Origin: Corallococcus macrosporus
GTDB taxonomy: Bacteria > Myxococcota > Myxococcia > Myxococcales > Myxococcaceae
Assembly: GCF_017302985.1 (NCBI RefSeq)
Contig: NZ_JAFIMU010000007.1
Coordinates: forward strand, 3,115,001-3,179,000
Length of the DNA: 64,000 bases
Reading direction: 5' to 3'
Shown: in pieces, positions 50,389 to 58,677 of the stretch
Numbering within the stretch: the first letter of the stretch is position 1
Layout of the letters: every line of letters begins with the position of its first letter
Translations under genes and position numbers: made by a program
The notes under the pieces: model-generated
What the model was told of the DNA's origin: nothing
What the model saw: only the letters and a program-made list of their open reading frames with translations
The model's database searches: none

Positions 50389-51324
50389 TCAGTGATCGCC
50401 CGCGCGCTTCTCGCCGGCCTCCACGCGCAGGGCCAGGCGGTTGCCGCGCGGGGGCAGCGGGCAGGTGGCGAAACGCGAGAAGGCGCACGGCGGGTTGTAG
50501 GCGCGGTTGAAGTCCAGCACCACGCGCCCCTCCTTGTCCGGCAGCGGCGCCTCGAGGAAGCGGCCGGCGCCGTAGGTCGTGTCGCGGTTCGTCTCGTCGC
50601 CGAAGACGATGAACAGCTCTCCGTCTCCCTCTTCCCCCACGGGCGTGAGGCGGTACTCCTTGCCCGCCACCGTGAAGACGAGCGTGCCCGCGGACTTCAT
50701 CTCCTCCGCGAAGCCCAGCACCGTGGGCACGCTGATCATGCGCGGCTTCTCATCCGGCACCAGCCGCGCCTCCACCTTCCAGTCCGCGCTGGCCGGGTAC
50801 AGCGGGATGCCGTGGAACTGCTTGCGCGCCGCGGCCTCCGAGTCCTTCACCCGCACGCCCAGCCGGTCCCCCCGGCGGATGACCTGGAAGCTCACGCTCC
50901 CCAGCCGCAGCACGTCCGGTGCGCCCTTCTCGTCTGTCTTCAGCACGCCCCCCGTGAAGGGCTTGCCCTCCAGCGTGAAGGCCACGCCCGCCGCGGGCTG
51001 GAAGCGCACGGTGTCACCCTGGCGCACGAACGTGCCCGCCTGGGCCGGCACCGGCGCGGGCAGCGGCACCGCGCTGTCGGGCGCGCTGCCTGCCTTCTGC
51101 TCGCCTTCCTTCAACCAGGTGAGCCCCACCAGCGTCAGCCAGCCGTCCGGTGACGTCAGGCGTTGCAGCCGCTCCGCCTGCCACGCCTGGGTGGCGGCGG
51201 CGACGTCCTCCGTGGGCGCGGCCGGGGCCTTCTTCTGCGCGGCCTGAGCGGCGGGCTTGGGGAGGGGCTTCTCTGGCGGCGCGGCCTGCAGGGCCAGGGA
51301 CAGGACCAGGGCGAGGGTGTTCAT
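50389..51324 (-). CDS. DUF1684 protein
   Basis: The 311-aa product has a short hydrophobic N-terminus (NTLALVLSLALQAA), a Pro/Ala/Lys linker, then the DUF1684 core: RLQRLTSPDGWLTLVGLTWL, LGVRVKDSEAAARKQFHGI, YGAGRFLEAPLPD, and the signature LDFNRAYNPPCAFSRFATCP. The function of this family is unknown. The Asn-Pro-Pro-Cys and following Cys are conserved. The ATG at 51324 lacks a strong ribosome site. It is divergent from the E2-like gene and upstream of the toxin gene. Confidence 0.82.
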   Translation of the reverse strand: MNTLALVLSLALQAAPPEKPLPKPAAQAAQKKAPAAPTEDVAAATQAWQAERLQRLTSPDGWLTLVGLTWLKEGEQKAGSAPDSAVPLPAPVPAQAGTFVRQGDTVRFQPAAGVAFTLEGKPFTGGVLKTDEKGAPDVLRLGSVSFQVIRRGDRLGVRVKDSEAAARKQFHGIPLYPASADWKVEARLVPDEKPRMISVPTVLGFAEEMKSAGTLVFTVAGKEYRLTPVGEEGDGELFIVFGDETNRDTTYGAGRFLEAPLPDKEGRVVLDFNRAYNPPCAFSRFATCPLPPRGNRLALRVEAGEKRAGDH

Positions 51325-51375
51325 GGGCCCAATGTCTAACAGGAGCCGCCCCCCGTTGCGCGCGGTCCTCCCGCC

Positions 51376-52242
51376 GTGCAAAGGCTTGGGAACCTTTCCG
51401 TGAACCTGGACCTCCACCCCGCGCCCCCCGTCAGTGCCCTGCGCAAGCTCGCGCTGGGGACGTGGCGCGCGCCCCGCGACCCCACCGCCTACGCGGCGCT
51501 GGAGGTCCGCATGGAGCCGGCGCTCGCGTTCATGGCCTCGCACCGCACGCGCACCGGCCGCCGGCTGACGGTGACGCACCTGGTGGCGAAGGCCGCGGCG
51601 GACGCGCTGCGCCGCTACCCGGAGGCCAACGTCGTGCTGCGCGGCCAGCGTCCGTGGCTGCGCGAGGACGTGGGCGTCTGCGTGCTGGTGGTGCAGCCAG
51701 CCAGCGGCGCGTCGCGCGTGGACCTCACCACCGCCACCGTGCACCGCGCGGACCAGAAGTCGCTGGAGGCCCTGGCGGACGCCATGGAGTCGCGCGTGTC
51801 GCGGGTCCGCGCGCGCGAGGACGTGGAGATTGAACGCGGCAAGCGCCGCTCGTCGCTCCTGCCCGGCTGGCTGATGGGCCCCGCGCTGCGGCTGTTGTCC
51901 TTTGTCTGGTACGGCCTGAACGTGGACCTGCGCCGCGTGGGCATGCCGTTCGACCCGTTCGGCTCCGTGGCGGTGACGAACCTGGGCTCGCTGGGGCTGG
52001 AGCGGGGCTTCGTCGCGATGGTGCCCTACACGCGCGTGCCGCTCTTGCTGGCCCCGGGCCTGGTGCGGGACGTGCCCGTGGTGGAGGACGGGGCGCTGGT
52101 GCCGGGCAAGGCCATGACGCTCACCTGCACCTGGGACGCGCGCCTCATCGACGTGGACCTGGCCGCGCGGGTGCTGAGGCACATCGGCGGCGCGCTGGAG
52201 GACCCCCGGGGGTGGGATGCACCGGGGGACGAAGCGCGGTAG
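51376..52242 (+). CDS. E2-like acyltransferase-fold protein without lipoyl domain
   Basis: The 288-aa protein has the fold of the 2-oxo-acid dehydrogenase acyltransferase catalytic domain: LTVTHLVAKAAADALRRYPE, FGSVAVTNLGSLGLERGFVA (split motif) and PVVEDGALVPGKAMTLTCTW. The catalytic HxxxDG of true E2 enzymes is replaced by DARLIDVD, so the His is Ala255 and the Gly is Val. There is no lipoyl or E1-binding domain. It is probably not a classical acyltransferase; a binding or structural role or different chemistry is possible. The start is a GTG at 51376 or 51400. Confidence 0.78.
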   Translation: MQRLGNLSVNLDLHPAPPVSALRKLALGTWRAPRDPTAYAALEVRMEPALAFMASHRTRTGRRLTVTHLVAKAAADALRRYPEANVVLRGQRPWLREDVGVCVLVVQPASGASRVDLTTATVHRADQKSLEALADAMESRVSRVRAREDVEIERGKRRSSLLPGWLMGPALRLLSFVWYGLNVDLRRVGMPFDPFGSVAVTNLGSLGLERGFVAMVPYTRVPLLLAPGLVRDVPVVEDGALVPGKAMTLTCTWDARLIDVDLAARVLRHIGGALEDPRGWDAPGDEAR

Positions 52243-52271
52243 AACAGGGGCGTCATCCGGAGGTCGGCACC

Positions 52272-52502
52272 ATGTCCGTGGATCCGTTTCGTCGCGTCGG
52301 TGGTTCCCGTCCCGTGGGGCGGGTGCTGGGCGGCCAGGACCGCTTCGAGAAGGAAGCCCTGGAAGGCCCTCCCGAGGGCCCCCTCGCCATGGACCGGCGC
52401 CAGCGCATGGCCGGCGGCCCGCTGCCGGTGAACGGCGAGAGCCCCTTCGCCGCGAAGCTGCGCAAGCTGGCCGCGTCCAACCCGGACGGCAAGGAGGACT
52501 GA
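52272..52502 (+). CDS. Small hypothetical protein (76 aa)
   Basis: The ATG at 52272 follows GGAGGTCGGCACC, a near-ideal ribosome site. The product (MSVDPFRRVGGSRPVGRVLGG opening, Arg/Gly/Pro-rich middle, FAAKLRKLAASNPDGKED end) has one possible amphipathic helix and no signal or known motif. It is 29 bp downstream of the E2-like gene and probably in its transcript. It runs into the convergent SDR gene after 14 bp. Confidence 0.6.
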   Translation: MSVDPFRRVGGSRPVGRVLGGQDRFEKEALEGPPEGPLAMDRRQRMAGGPLPVNGESPFAAKLRKLAASNPDGKED

Positions 52503-52516
52503 GGCGCCGTACCGCT

Positions 52517-53266
52517 TCAGACCTGTCCCGCGCCGCCGTCCACGAAGAGCTCCGCGCCGTTGACGAAGCTGCTGTCGTCCGACGCGAGGAACAGCGCCGC
52601 CTTCGCCACCTCGTCCGGCTGCCCCATGCGGCCCAGCGGGATGAGGCTGGTGAGGTAGTCCTTGATCTGCTTCGCCCCCGCCGCGTCGGCCACCAGCCCG
52701 TTGAGTCCCGGCGTGTCGATGGGGCCCGGGCTGAGGGTGTTCACCCGGATGCGCCGCCCCTTCAGGTCCGTGGCCCAGGTGCGAGCGAACGAGCGGACGG
52801 CCGCCTTGGTCGCCGCGTAGACGCTGAACGCCGCCGAGCCGTCCGAGCCCGCCGTGGAGCCCGTCAGGATGACGGAGCCGCCGTCCTTCAGGAGCGGCAG
52901 CGCCTTCTGCACCGTGAACAGCATGCCCTTCACGTTGACGTTGAACGTCTGGTCGAAGTGCGCCTCCGTGATGGAGCCCAGCGCCGCGAACTCGCCGCCG
53001 CCCGCGTTGGCGAACACCACGTCGATGTGCCCCGCCTCCGCCTTCACCCGGGCGTAGAGCCCGTCCAGGTCCGCCATCACGGACACGTCCCCGCGCACGC
53101 CCACCGCGCCGTGGCCAATCTCCTTCACCGCCCGGTCCACCTCCGCCTGCCGGCGGCCGGTGAGGAACACCTTCGCCCCCTCCTGCGCGAACCGCTTCGC
53201 CGACGCGAAGCCGATGCCCGTGGTTCCTCCCGTGATGACCGCCACCTTGCCGTCGAGCCTGCCCAT
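52517..53266 (-). CDS. Classical short-chain dehydrogenase/reductase
   Basis: The 249-aa protein shows TGGTTGIG (cofactor), NAGGG, catalytic Ser in ILTGSTAG, YAATK (catalytic Tyr/Lys) and SPGPIDTPG. It is a classical SDR that oxidises or reduces a hydroxyl/keto group with NAD(P); the substrate is unknown. It is divergent from the TetR gene at 53372, with two operator-like dyads in the 105-bp gap, so the regulator probably controls it. Confidence 0.9.
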   Translation of the reverse strand: MGRLDGKVAVITGGTTGIGFASAKRFAQEGAKVFLTGRRQAEVDRAVKEIGHGAVGVRGDVSVMADLDGLYARVKAEAGHIDVVFANAGGGEFAALGSITEAHFDQTFNVNVKGMLFTVQKALPLLKDGGSVILTGSTAGSDGSAAFSVYAATKAAVRSFARTWATDLKGRRIRVNTLSPGPIDTPGLNGLVADAAGAKQIKDYLTSLIPLGRMGQPDEVAKAALFLASDDSSFVNGAELFVDGGAGQV

Positions 53267-53307
53267 GGTCCCGCTCCTTGTCCCGTCCCCGCGCCAGCGA
53301 GGAGTTA

Positions 53308-53353
53308 TGGACTAGATGGTCCATATCTAAGATTGGTGGACCGGTCGGTCAAT
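53308..53353. promoter_or_regulatory. Two dyads between SDR and TetR genes
   Basis: TGGAC-N6-GTCCA (53308-53323) is an inverted repeat with a 6-bp spacer. TGGACCGGTCGGTCAA (53337-53352) is an imperfect 16-bp palindrome with six of eight pairs matched, close to the ACCGACCGGT-type boxes of some TetR proteins. Both lie in the shared promoter region and are probably bound by the adjacent regulator. Confidence 0.62.
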
Positions 53354-53371
53354 AACTTTTATTTTCAGGGC

Positions 53372-53977
53372 ATGGCTCGGCCTCGGACATTCGATGAAGC
53401 GCAGGTGCTGCGCGCGGTGCGCGACCAGTTCTGGAACAAGGGCTACGCGGCGACGTCCATGGACGACCTGATGCAGGCGACCGGGCTGGGCAAGGGCAGC
53501 CTGTACGGGGCCTTTGGCGACAAGCATCAGCTCTTCCTGAAGGTGTTCGACGCGTACTGCGTGAGCTCCGTGGAGTCGGTGCGGAAGATGCTGGAGGGGC
53601 CGGACGCCGGAGCGCTGGAGCGGCTGCGTCAGCACCTGCTGGGGGTGGCCACCTCCTCGGCGGCGCCCGCGAACCGGCGTGGGTGCCTGCTGGGGCGCGG
53701 CACCGCGGAGCTGGCGTCGCAGGACGCGCAGGTGGCGGACCGGGCGCTGGACACCTTCCGGGGGCTGGAGGCCGCGTTCGTGCGCTGTCTGGAGCAGGCC
53801 CAGGCGCACGGGGACCTCGCGGCCCACGCGGACCCCCGGAAGCTGGGCGCCATGCTGCTCGCGGTCCAGCGGGGGCTGGAGGCCGTGGGCAAGTCGGGCA
53901 TGGACGAGGCCAGCCTCCGAGGCATGGTGGAGACGGCTTTTGAAAACCTGCCCGTCCCGGTGAAGCGCCGCCGTTGA
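53372..53977 (+). CDS. TetR/AcrR-family regulator
   Basis: The 201-aa protein starts MARPRTFDEAQVLRAVRDQF, with the helix-turn-helix TSMDDLMQATGLGKGSLYGAFGDKHQLF and a C-terminal domain containing RGCLLGRGTAELASQD, typical of the YxaF/TetR_C_16-like group. It probably represses the divergent SDR gene and itself until an inducer binds. The AT-rich segment before the ATG (AATAACTTTTATTTTC) is likely the promoter -10 region. Confidence 0.9.
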   Translation: MARPRTFDEAQVLRAVRDQFWNKGYAATSMDDLMQATGLGKGSLYGAFGDKHQLFLKVFDAYCVSSVESVRKMLEGPDAGALERLRQHLLGVATSSAAPANRRGCLLGRGTAELASQDAQVADRALDTFRGLEAAFVRCLEQAQAHGDLAAHADPRKLGAMLLAVQRGLEAVGKSGMDEASLRGMVETAFENLPVPVKRRR

Positions 53978-54072
53978 TTATCTTGAGGTGCGCGGGATTG
54001 GTGGGTTAGTAGGGTTTGGCGAGTCTGGCACGGTAGGGCTGCTTGTTTCCCCCAAACAAAGGCATCCCTTCC

Positions 54073-55689
54073 ATGAAGCATTTCAAGTCTGGGTTTCAGG
54101 TGATGGGCGCGCTCGCGCTCGCGGTGGGCTGTGGCCCGTCGGATGAAACCCTCGCGCAGCAGCAGCACGCGGTGGTCTACGGCACGGACAACCGGATGGA
54201 CGTCCATGCCCACCCGGACGCCACGCTGCGCGCGAGGGCCCAGCAGGCCGCGGTGGCGCTGGTGCACCCGGGGTTCATCGACCTGACGGACCCGAACCAC
54301 GTCACCTTTCCCGGCCCGACCCTGGGCGCCGGCCTCAACCTCTGCTCCACCGAGCGCTTCTGGAGCGACCCCCGTGCGGCCTTCTGCTCCGGCACGCTCA
54401 TCGACGACGACCTGGTGCTCACCGCGGGCCACTGCGTGGGCAACGCGGCGGAGTGCGCTGATACGTACTTCGTCTTCAACTTCCACCGGACCGGTGAGGG
54501 CGTGCTGCATCCGGTGACTTCGCAGGACGTCTTCACCTGCGGCGCCATCGTGGCGCGCCAACTGGGCACGGTGAACGGGCAGAACCTGGACTACGCCGTC
54601 GTGCGCCTGGACCGGGCGGCCACGCCGCGCTTCACCCCGGCGCCCGTGCGCATGGGCAATACGGCTTTGGGCGCCGTTCAGAACGTGGCCGTCGTCGGCG
54701 GCAGCAGCGGCACCCCCATCAAGATCGACACCGGCGGCTCGGTGCGCGACGCGCGCTCGGGCACGCTGGATTACTTCGTGTCCAACTCGGACACGTTCCC
54801 CGGCACGTCGGGCGCGGCGGTGTACGAGACAGCCCAGCACACGCTCGCGGGCATCCTCGTGCGGGGCTACGGGGTGGACTACGTCGACAACGGCGGCTGC
54901 AACGTGGTGAACGTGTGCCCCGAGACGGGCTGCACCGGCTCCGAGAGCACGTACGTCTACCCGGCGCTCAAGGGCGTGTGCACGGAGCTCCAGAACAACA
55001 GCACGCGGCTGTGCACCGGGATGCCTCCAGCGCCGGTGCGTCCGGCCAGCGCGTTCGGCTACACGACGAGCGACACCTACGACGCCACTCAGAACACCGT
55101 GGACCGGACGTACACGCTCGGCGTGGGCGACGTCATCCAGGCGAACGCCTGCGGTCTGCCGGACTTCCCCGCCACGGGCTACCCCAAGCTGCGCCTCGAG
55201 GATGCGCAGGGCAACGAGGTCGCCTCCAGCTTCGACGGCTGCGGCTTCAAGCTCCGCACGGGGGCGGCGGGCACGTACACCCTCCGCGCTGGCTGCGACT
55301 ACACCGATAGCTGCAGCGCCACGGTGGACGTGAAGGTCACCCTGAACGCGAACCTCAAGCGGGGCACGCTGCCCTTCAACCTCGTCAACACCAGCAGCGG
55401 CACGCGCAAGACCGCCAACCTGAACGTGACGCTGACCCCAGGCCAGGTTCTCGACGTGGGCACCTGCGGCGTGGAGTGCGCCAACGCCACGGGTGACACC
55501 CTCATGCGGTTGCACGACGCATCGGGGACGGTGGTGGCGGAGAACGACGACGCCTTCGGGACCTGCGGCTCGCTGTCGCGCATCGTCTACCAGATGAACG
55601 TGGTGGCCCCGTCCGTGAAGTATCAGGTCCGCGTCGGCTGCTTCCAGAACACGCGCTGCAGCGGGACAGCCGCCTACGTCATCTACTGA
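54073..55689 (+). CDS. Secreted lipoprotein serine protease (trypsin-like) with PPC-type repeats
   Basis: The 538-aa protein has a lipobox-like signal (VMGALALAVGCGPS). The protease domain (about 60-290) has catalytic His in LVLTAGHC, Asp in NLDYAVVRLD and Ser in FPGTSGAAVYE, a V8/S1B-like pattern. Two copies of a C-terminal pre-peptidase-like domain follow (about 340-440 and 445-538), sharing TLGVGDVIQANACG/TLTPGQVLDVGTCG and CSATVDV/CSGTAAYV. A role in extracellular protein degradation fits a predator. It starts at the ATG at 54073; an ATG 10 codons upstream is also in frame. Confidence 0.82.
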   Translation: MKHFKSGFQVMGALALAVGCGPSDETLAQQQHAVVYGTDNRMDVHAHPDATLRARAQQAAVALVHPGFIDLTDPNHVTFPGPTLGAGLNLCSTERFWSDPRAAFCSGTLIDDDLVLTAGHCVGNAAECADTYFVFNFHRTGEGVLHPVTSQDVFTCGAIVARQLGTVNGQNLDYAVVRLDRAATPRFTPAPVRMGNTALGAVQNVAVVGGSSGTPIKIDTGGSVRDARSGTLDYFVSNSDTFPGTSGAAVYETAQHTLAGILVRGYGVDYVDNGGCNVVNVCPETGCTGSESTYVYPALKGVCTELQNNSTRLCTGMPPAPVRPASAFGYTTSDTYDATQNTVDRTYTLGVGDVIQANACGLPDFPATGYPKLRLEDAQGNEVASSFDGCGFKLRTGAAGTYTLRAGCDYTDSCSATVDVKVTLNANLKRGTLPFNLVNTSSGTRKTANLNVTLTPGQVLDVGTCGVECANATGDTLMRLHDASGTVVAENDDAFGTCGSLSRIVYQMNVVAPSVKYQVRVGCFQNTRCSGTAAYVIY

Positions 55690-55702
55690 CCGGCGTCCGC
55701 CG

Positions 55703-55728
55703 GGGGTCACCCCTCTTCCGGTGACCCC
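55703..55728 (+). terminator. 9-bp perfect hairpin after the serine protease
   Basis: GGGGTCACC (55703-55711) and GGTGACCCC (55720-55728) form a perfect stem with an 8-nt loop, 14 bp after the stop codon. There is no U-run, so it may be a weak or factor-assisted terminator. Confidence 0.6.
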
Positions 55729-55796
55729 TGCCTTCGGGCTAGGCACGGGGGCCTGACCGCCGGTGCGCGCGGTCACTCTCCGGGAGCGGGGCACTG

Positions 55797-56345
55797 ATGC
55801 GGAAGGCACACGCGGTGGCGGCAGCGATGGCGGCGCTGATGCTGGGGCAGACGGGCTGTTTTCGGACGAACATCGTCACGAACCTGCGGCCGGAGCCCAA
55901 GGTCCACGAGGACCGGCAGTGGTTCACGGTGGCGGGCCTGGTGCCCGTGTCCCAGCCCCCCGGCAGCGAGTGCAAGAACGGCATCGCGTGGGCGCAGAGC
56001 CGGGTGACCCCCGGGGACTTCTTCATCCAGGCGGGACTCATCGTCGCGGGCGCGCTGGTGGGCTCCGCGGTGTGTGCCGGCAGCAACCGGACCGACGAGG
56101 AGCGCGGCAACTGCGCCGCGATTGGCATGCTGGTGCCCGCGGCCCTGGTGGGCTCACGCACCGTGGCCTACTCCTGCGCGTCGGAGTACCAGGACGTCGG
56201 TCCGGGCCGGGGACCGGAGTCACCGGTCCGCGTCCCGGGCGACGCGAACCTGCCGGAGGAGGGCGAGGTCCCCGTGCCGGAGACCCCGACCCCGCCGCCG
56301 CTGCCGCCGCCCGGCTCGGTGCCGGAGACGAGCCCCGGCCTCTGA
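55797..56345 (+). CDS. Bor-like lipoprotein with Pro-rich tail
   Basis: The 182-aa product has the lipoprotein signal HAVAAAMAALMLGQTGCF with a QTGC lipobox. The mature part begins like Bor proteins (TNIVTNLRPEPKVHEDRQWF, then GLVPVSQPPGSECKNGIAWA and FFIQAGLIVAGALVGSAVC with the second Cys), followed by a Pro-rich acidic tail (about 140-182). It is the second Bor-like gene in the window, larger than that at 671. The function is unknown. Confidence 0.55.
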   Translation: MRKAHAVAAAMAALMLGQTGCFRTNIVTNLRPEPKVHEDRQWFTVAGLVPVSQPPGSECKNGIAWAQSRVTPGDFFIQAGLIVAGALVGSAVCAGSNRTDEERGNCAAIGMLVPAALVGSRTVAYSCASEYQDVGPGRGPESPVRVPGDANLPEEGEVPVPETPTPPPLPPPGSVPETSPGL

Positions 56346-56403
56346 AACACACCCGGGGACGCGGCGCGGGAATCCTCTTCCGCGCCGCGCCCGGGATGTC
56401 TGT

Positions 56404-57501
56404 CTATTCGCCGTGCCGCTTGTGGCGCATCCGCGCCCAGCCCGCGTTGGAGCGATTGCGCTCCGTCCGCTTGTGCTCCCGCTGCGCGGCGGCGTCCGTC
56501 TGGCGGTGATGGAAGGCCTGTTCGCGCTGGAGCTTGTCGAAGCTCGCGCGCCGCTCGTCCGAGAGCGTGCCGTCCTCCACCGCGGCCCTCACCGCGCACC
56601 CCGGCTCGTTCTGGTGGCCGCAGTCGTTGAAGCGGCAGCCGGTGGCCAGCGCGAGCACGTCCGCGAAGGCGTGGGCCAGCCCCTCGTCATCGTCGCCCCA
56701 CAGGCCCAGCTCGCGCATGCCGGGCCCGTCGATGACGAGGCCGCCGTGCTCCAGCACGAACAGCTCCCGGTGCGTGGTGGTGTGCCGGCCCCTGTCGCCC
56801 TCCGCGCTCACGGGCTGGGTGACGAGCCGCGCGGCGTCCAGCAGCCGGTTGGTGAGCGTGGACTTGCCCACGCCGGACGAGCCCAGCAGCACGCCCGTCC
56901 TTCCGGCCGGAAGCCGCGCGCGCACGTCCTCCACGCCCAGGCCCGTGTGCGCGCTCACCGCGAGCACGTCCACGCCAGGGGCCAGCGCCTCCACCTCCCG
57001 GACGCGCTCGGCGGCGTCGTCCGCGAGGTCCGCCTTGCTCAGGAGCACGACGGGGGTGGCACCGCTGTTCCAGGCCACGGTGAGGGCGCGCTCGATGCGG
57101 CGCGGGTTGAAGTTGCCGTCCAGGCCGGTGACGAGGAACACCACGTCCACGTTGGCGGCGATGAGCTGGGTGTCGTGTTCGCTGCCCGCCTCGCGCCGCT
57201 TGAGGACGCTGCGGCGGGGCAGCACCGCGTGCATCAGCGCCTCGCCGTCACCGGACGCGGGCGGTTGCAGCAGGACCCAGTCGCCCACGGTGGGCAGGGC
57301 CTCCGCGCCGTGGGCCTGATGCAGGAGGCGTCCGGCCGCGCGCGCGAGGAAGGCCGGGCCCGCGGTCTGGACGGTGAGCAGTCCCCGCTGCTGGCGCACG
57401 ACGCGCCCGGGGACGAGGGAGAGGGAAGAAGACGTCTGCGAAACGAATGAGGACAGCGCGAGGTCGAGGTCGGGACCCCAGCCGAGGGTTTCAAGTGACA
57501 C
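56404..57501 (-). CDS. rsgA: Ribosome small-subunit biogenesis GTPase RsgA
   Basis: The 365-aa protein is a circularly permuted GTPase. It has an N-terminal OB-like part, G4 SKADL, then G1 GSSGVGKS, G2-like GRHTTTHREL, G3 DGPGMRELGLW and the C-terminal zinc motif CRFNDCGHQNEPGC. It helps mature the 30S subunit. The GTG at 57501 follows GGAGTTCC; the longer frame upstream to 57660 is Ser/Pro-rich and not conserved. G3 reads DGPG where most homologues have DTPG. Confidence 0.92.
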   Translation of the reverse strand: MSLETLGWGPDLDLALSSFVSQTSSSLSLVPGRVVRQQRGLLTVQTAGPAFLARAAGRLLHQAHGAEALPTVGDWVLLQPPASGDGEALMHAVLPRRSVLKRREAGSEHDTQLIAANVDVVFLVTGLDGNFNPRRIERALTVAWNSGATPVVLLSKADLADDAAERVREVEALAPGVDVLAVSAHTGLGVEDVRARLPAGRTGVLLGSSGVGKSTLTNRLLDAARLVTQPVSAEGDRGRHTTTHRELFVLEHGGLVIDGPGMRELGLWGDDDEGLAHAFADVLALATGCRFNDCGHQNEPGCAVRAAVEDGTLSDERRASFDKLQREQAFHHRQTDAAAQREHKRTERNRSNAGWARMRHKRHGE

Positions 57502-57867
57502 TTGGGGAACTCCGGGCAGAGCGAGGCCAGGGCCGCACGGAGGAGGACTCCGGGGCGCCGGGCTGGAAGGAAGCGGGGCTCGCGCTGCGACGGACGACGG
57601 TGCTGCGACCGGCTCAGCGGATGAGCGCCCGCGTGGCGGACTGGGCCGCGACGACGACAAGGGGCGGAGTCATCAGGACAGGTCTCCTCAAGGGTTCGCG
57701 GTCAGCGGCGCTCATCGCCGGACCGTACGAAGACCCTAGCAACTCCTGTCGTCGGTTGGCCACCCCCTGAAAGGGCCGGGTGTTTTCCCCCTTGAACCTC
57801 ACGCGACGTGAGGTTGTACCCAGCTCATCCAGTCACGCGAAGGACGGTGACTGGAAAGGGGTGAGGC
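57502..57867. other. 366-bp divergent intergenic region (rsgA / MerR gene)
   Basis: It holds the rsgA leader and the MerR-type promoter dyad at 57792-57821. A 19-codon minus-strand reading frame (57614-57673, start after GGAGACC) could be a leader peptide of rsgA, but this is weak. No other gene was seen. Confidence 0.4.
57792..57821 (+). promoter_or_regulatory. MerR-type promoter with inverted repeat in a long spacer
   Basis: AACCTCAC (57795-57802) and GTGAGGTT (57808-57815) are perfect inverted repeats separated by GCGAC. A TTGAAC -35 box (57792) precedes a weak -10 (TACCCA) by 19 bp, the long spacing MerR proteins correct by bending DNA. It lies 47 bp before the MerR-family gene and suggests autoregulation. 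Confidence 0.72.
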
Positions 57868-58605
57868 ATGCAGCACACGGAGCTGAAGGTAGGGGAGCTG
57901 GCCCGGCGCACGGGGCTGTCCATCCGCGCGCTGCACCACTACGACGAGATTGGCTTGCTCAAGCCCTCGGCGCACACGGCGTCGGGGCACCGGCTCTATA
58001 CGGCGGCGGACATCGCCCGCCTGAGTCACATCCTGTCGCTCAAGCAGCTCGGGTTCTCGCTGGAGGAGATCGCCGAGACGCTGGGCCGGGCGGACTTCTC
58101 CGCCCTGCGCGTGGTGGAGCTGCGGCTCCAGCGGGCCCGGGAGCAGCTGGCGGAACAGCGTCAGCTCTGCGACCGCCTGGATTCCCTCGCACGACAGCTG
58201 CGCGCGGCGGAGCCCGTCTCCGCCGACGACTTCCTACAGACCATCGAGGCCATGACCATGTTCGAGAAGTACTACACCCCGGAGCAGTTGAAGGAGCTGG
58301 AGGCCCGTCGCCAGGCGATGGGTGACGACGCCATCCAGCAGGTGGAGGCCGAGTGGCCCCGCCTCATCGCCAGCATGCGAGAGCAGATGGAGCAGGGCGC
58401 CGACCCCGCCTCCGAGCCGGTGCGAGCCCTGGCCACGCGCTGGCGCGAGCTGGTCCGCGCCTTCACGGGCGGAAATCCCGGCATCGAGAAGTCGCTCCAG
58501 ACGCTGCACCAGCAGGAGCCGCAGGTGGCCCAGCGTCAGGGCCGCGACCCGAAGCTCATGGAGTACGTGGGCCGGGCCATGGCCGCGCTGGATGCAGCGA
58601 AGTAA
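57868..58605 (+). CDS. MerR-family regulator with TipAS-like sensor domain
   Basis: The 245-aa protein has an N-terminal MerR DNA-binding domain (KVGELARRTGLSIRALHHYDEIGLLKPS is the winged helix, split over two helices) with RLYTAADIARL and a dimerisation coiled coil. The C-terminal domain (about 125-245) has MFEKYYTPEQLKELEARRQ, EWPRLIASMREQMEQGADP and LVRAFTGGNPGIEKSL, matching the TipAS antibiotic-recognition domain. It probably senses a peptide antibiotic-like molecule and activates its own promoter. No efflux target gene lies directly downstream. Confidence 0.88.
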   Translation: MQHTELKVGELARRTGLSIRALHHYDEIGLLKPSAHTASGHRLYTAADIARLSHILSLKQLGFSLEEIAETLGRADFSALRVVELRLQRAREQLAEQRQLCDRLDSLARQLRAAEPVSADDFLQTIEAMTMFEKYYTPEQLKELEARRQAMGDDAIQQVEAEWPRLIASMREQMEQGADPASEPVRALATRWRELVRAFTGGNPGIEKSLQTLHQQEPQVAQRQGRDPKLMEYVGRAMAALDAAK

Positions 58606-58620
58606 AGCCAGACATGGCGG

Positions 58621-58647
58621 CGGCCGCCAGCGAAGGGCTGGCGGCCG
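58621..58647. terminator. Bidirectional terminator hairpin
   Basis: CGGCCGCCAGC (58621-58631) and GCTGGCGGCCG (58637-58647) form a perfect 11-bp stem with a GAAGG loop. It sits between the convergent MerR and Gly/Ser/Thr-rich genes and can serve both strands. Confidence 0.75.
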
Positions 58648-58677
58648 TACCGTCATTCAGTGACTGCGATTGAAAGG

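Noticed and set aside
48482-51324. A mobile genomic island carrying the AbiE pair
   Set aside because: No integrase, transposase, tRNA or attachment repeats were seen at the borders, and the neighbouring genes have normal composition; only mildly lower GC in the two AbiE genes supports acquisition.
54025-54050. Possible sigma-54 promoter TGGCACGGTAGGGCTGC before the serine protease
   Set aside because: The -24 element is good, but the distance between GG and the GC of the -12 element is 12 (or 9) and not 10 bases.
57614-57673. A 19-codon leader peptide before rsgA
   Set aside because: There is a GGAG upstream and a start codon, but such short frames are frequent by chance, and nothing about the peptide or the region suggests attenuation.
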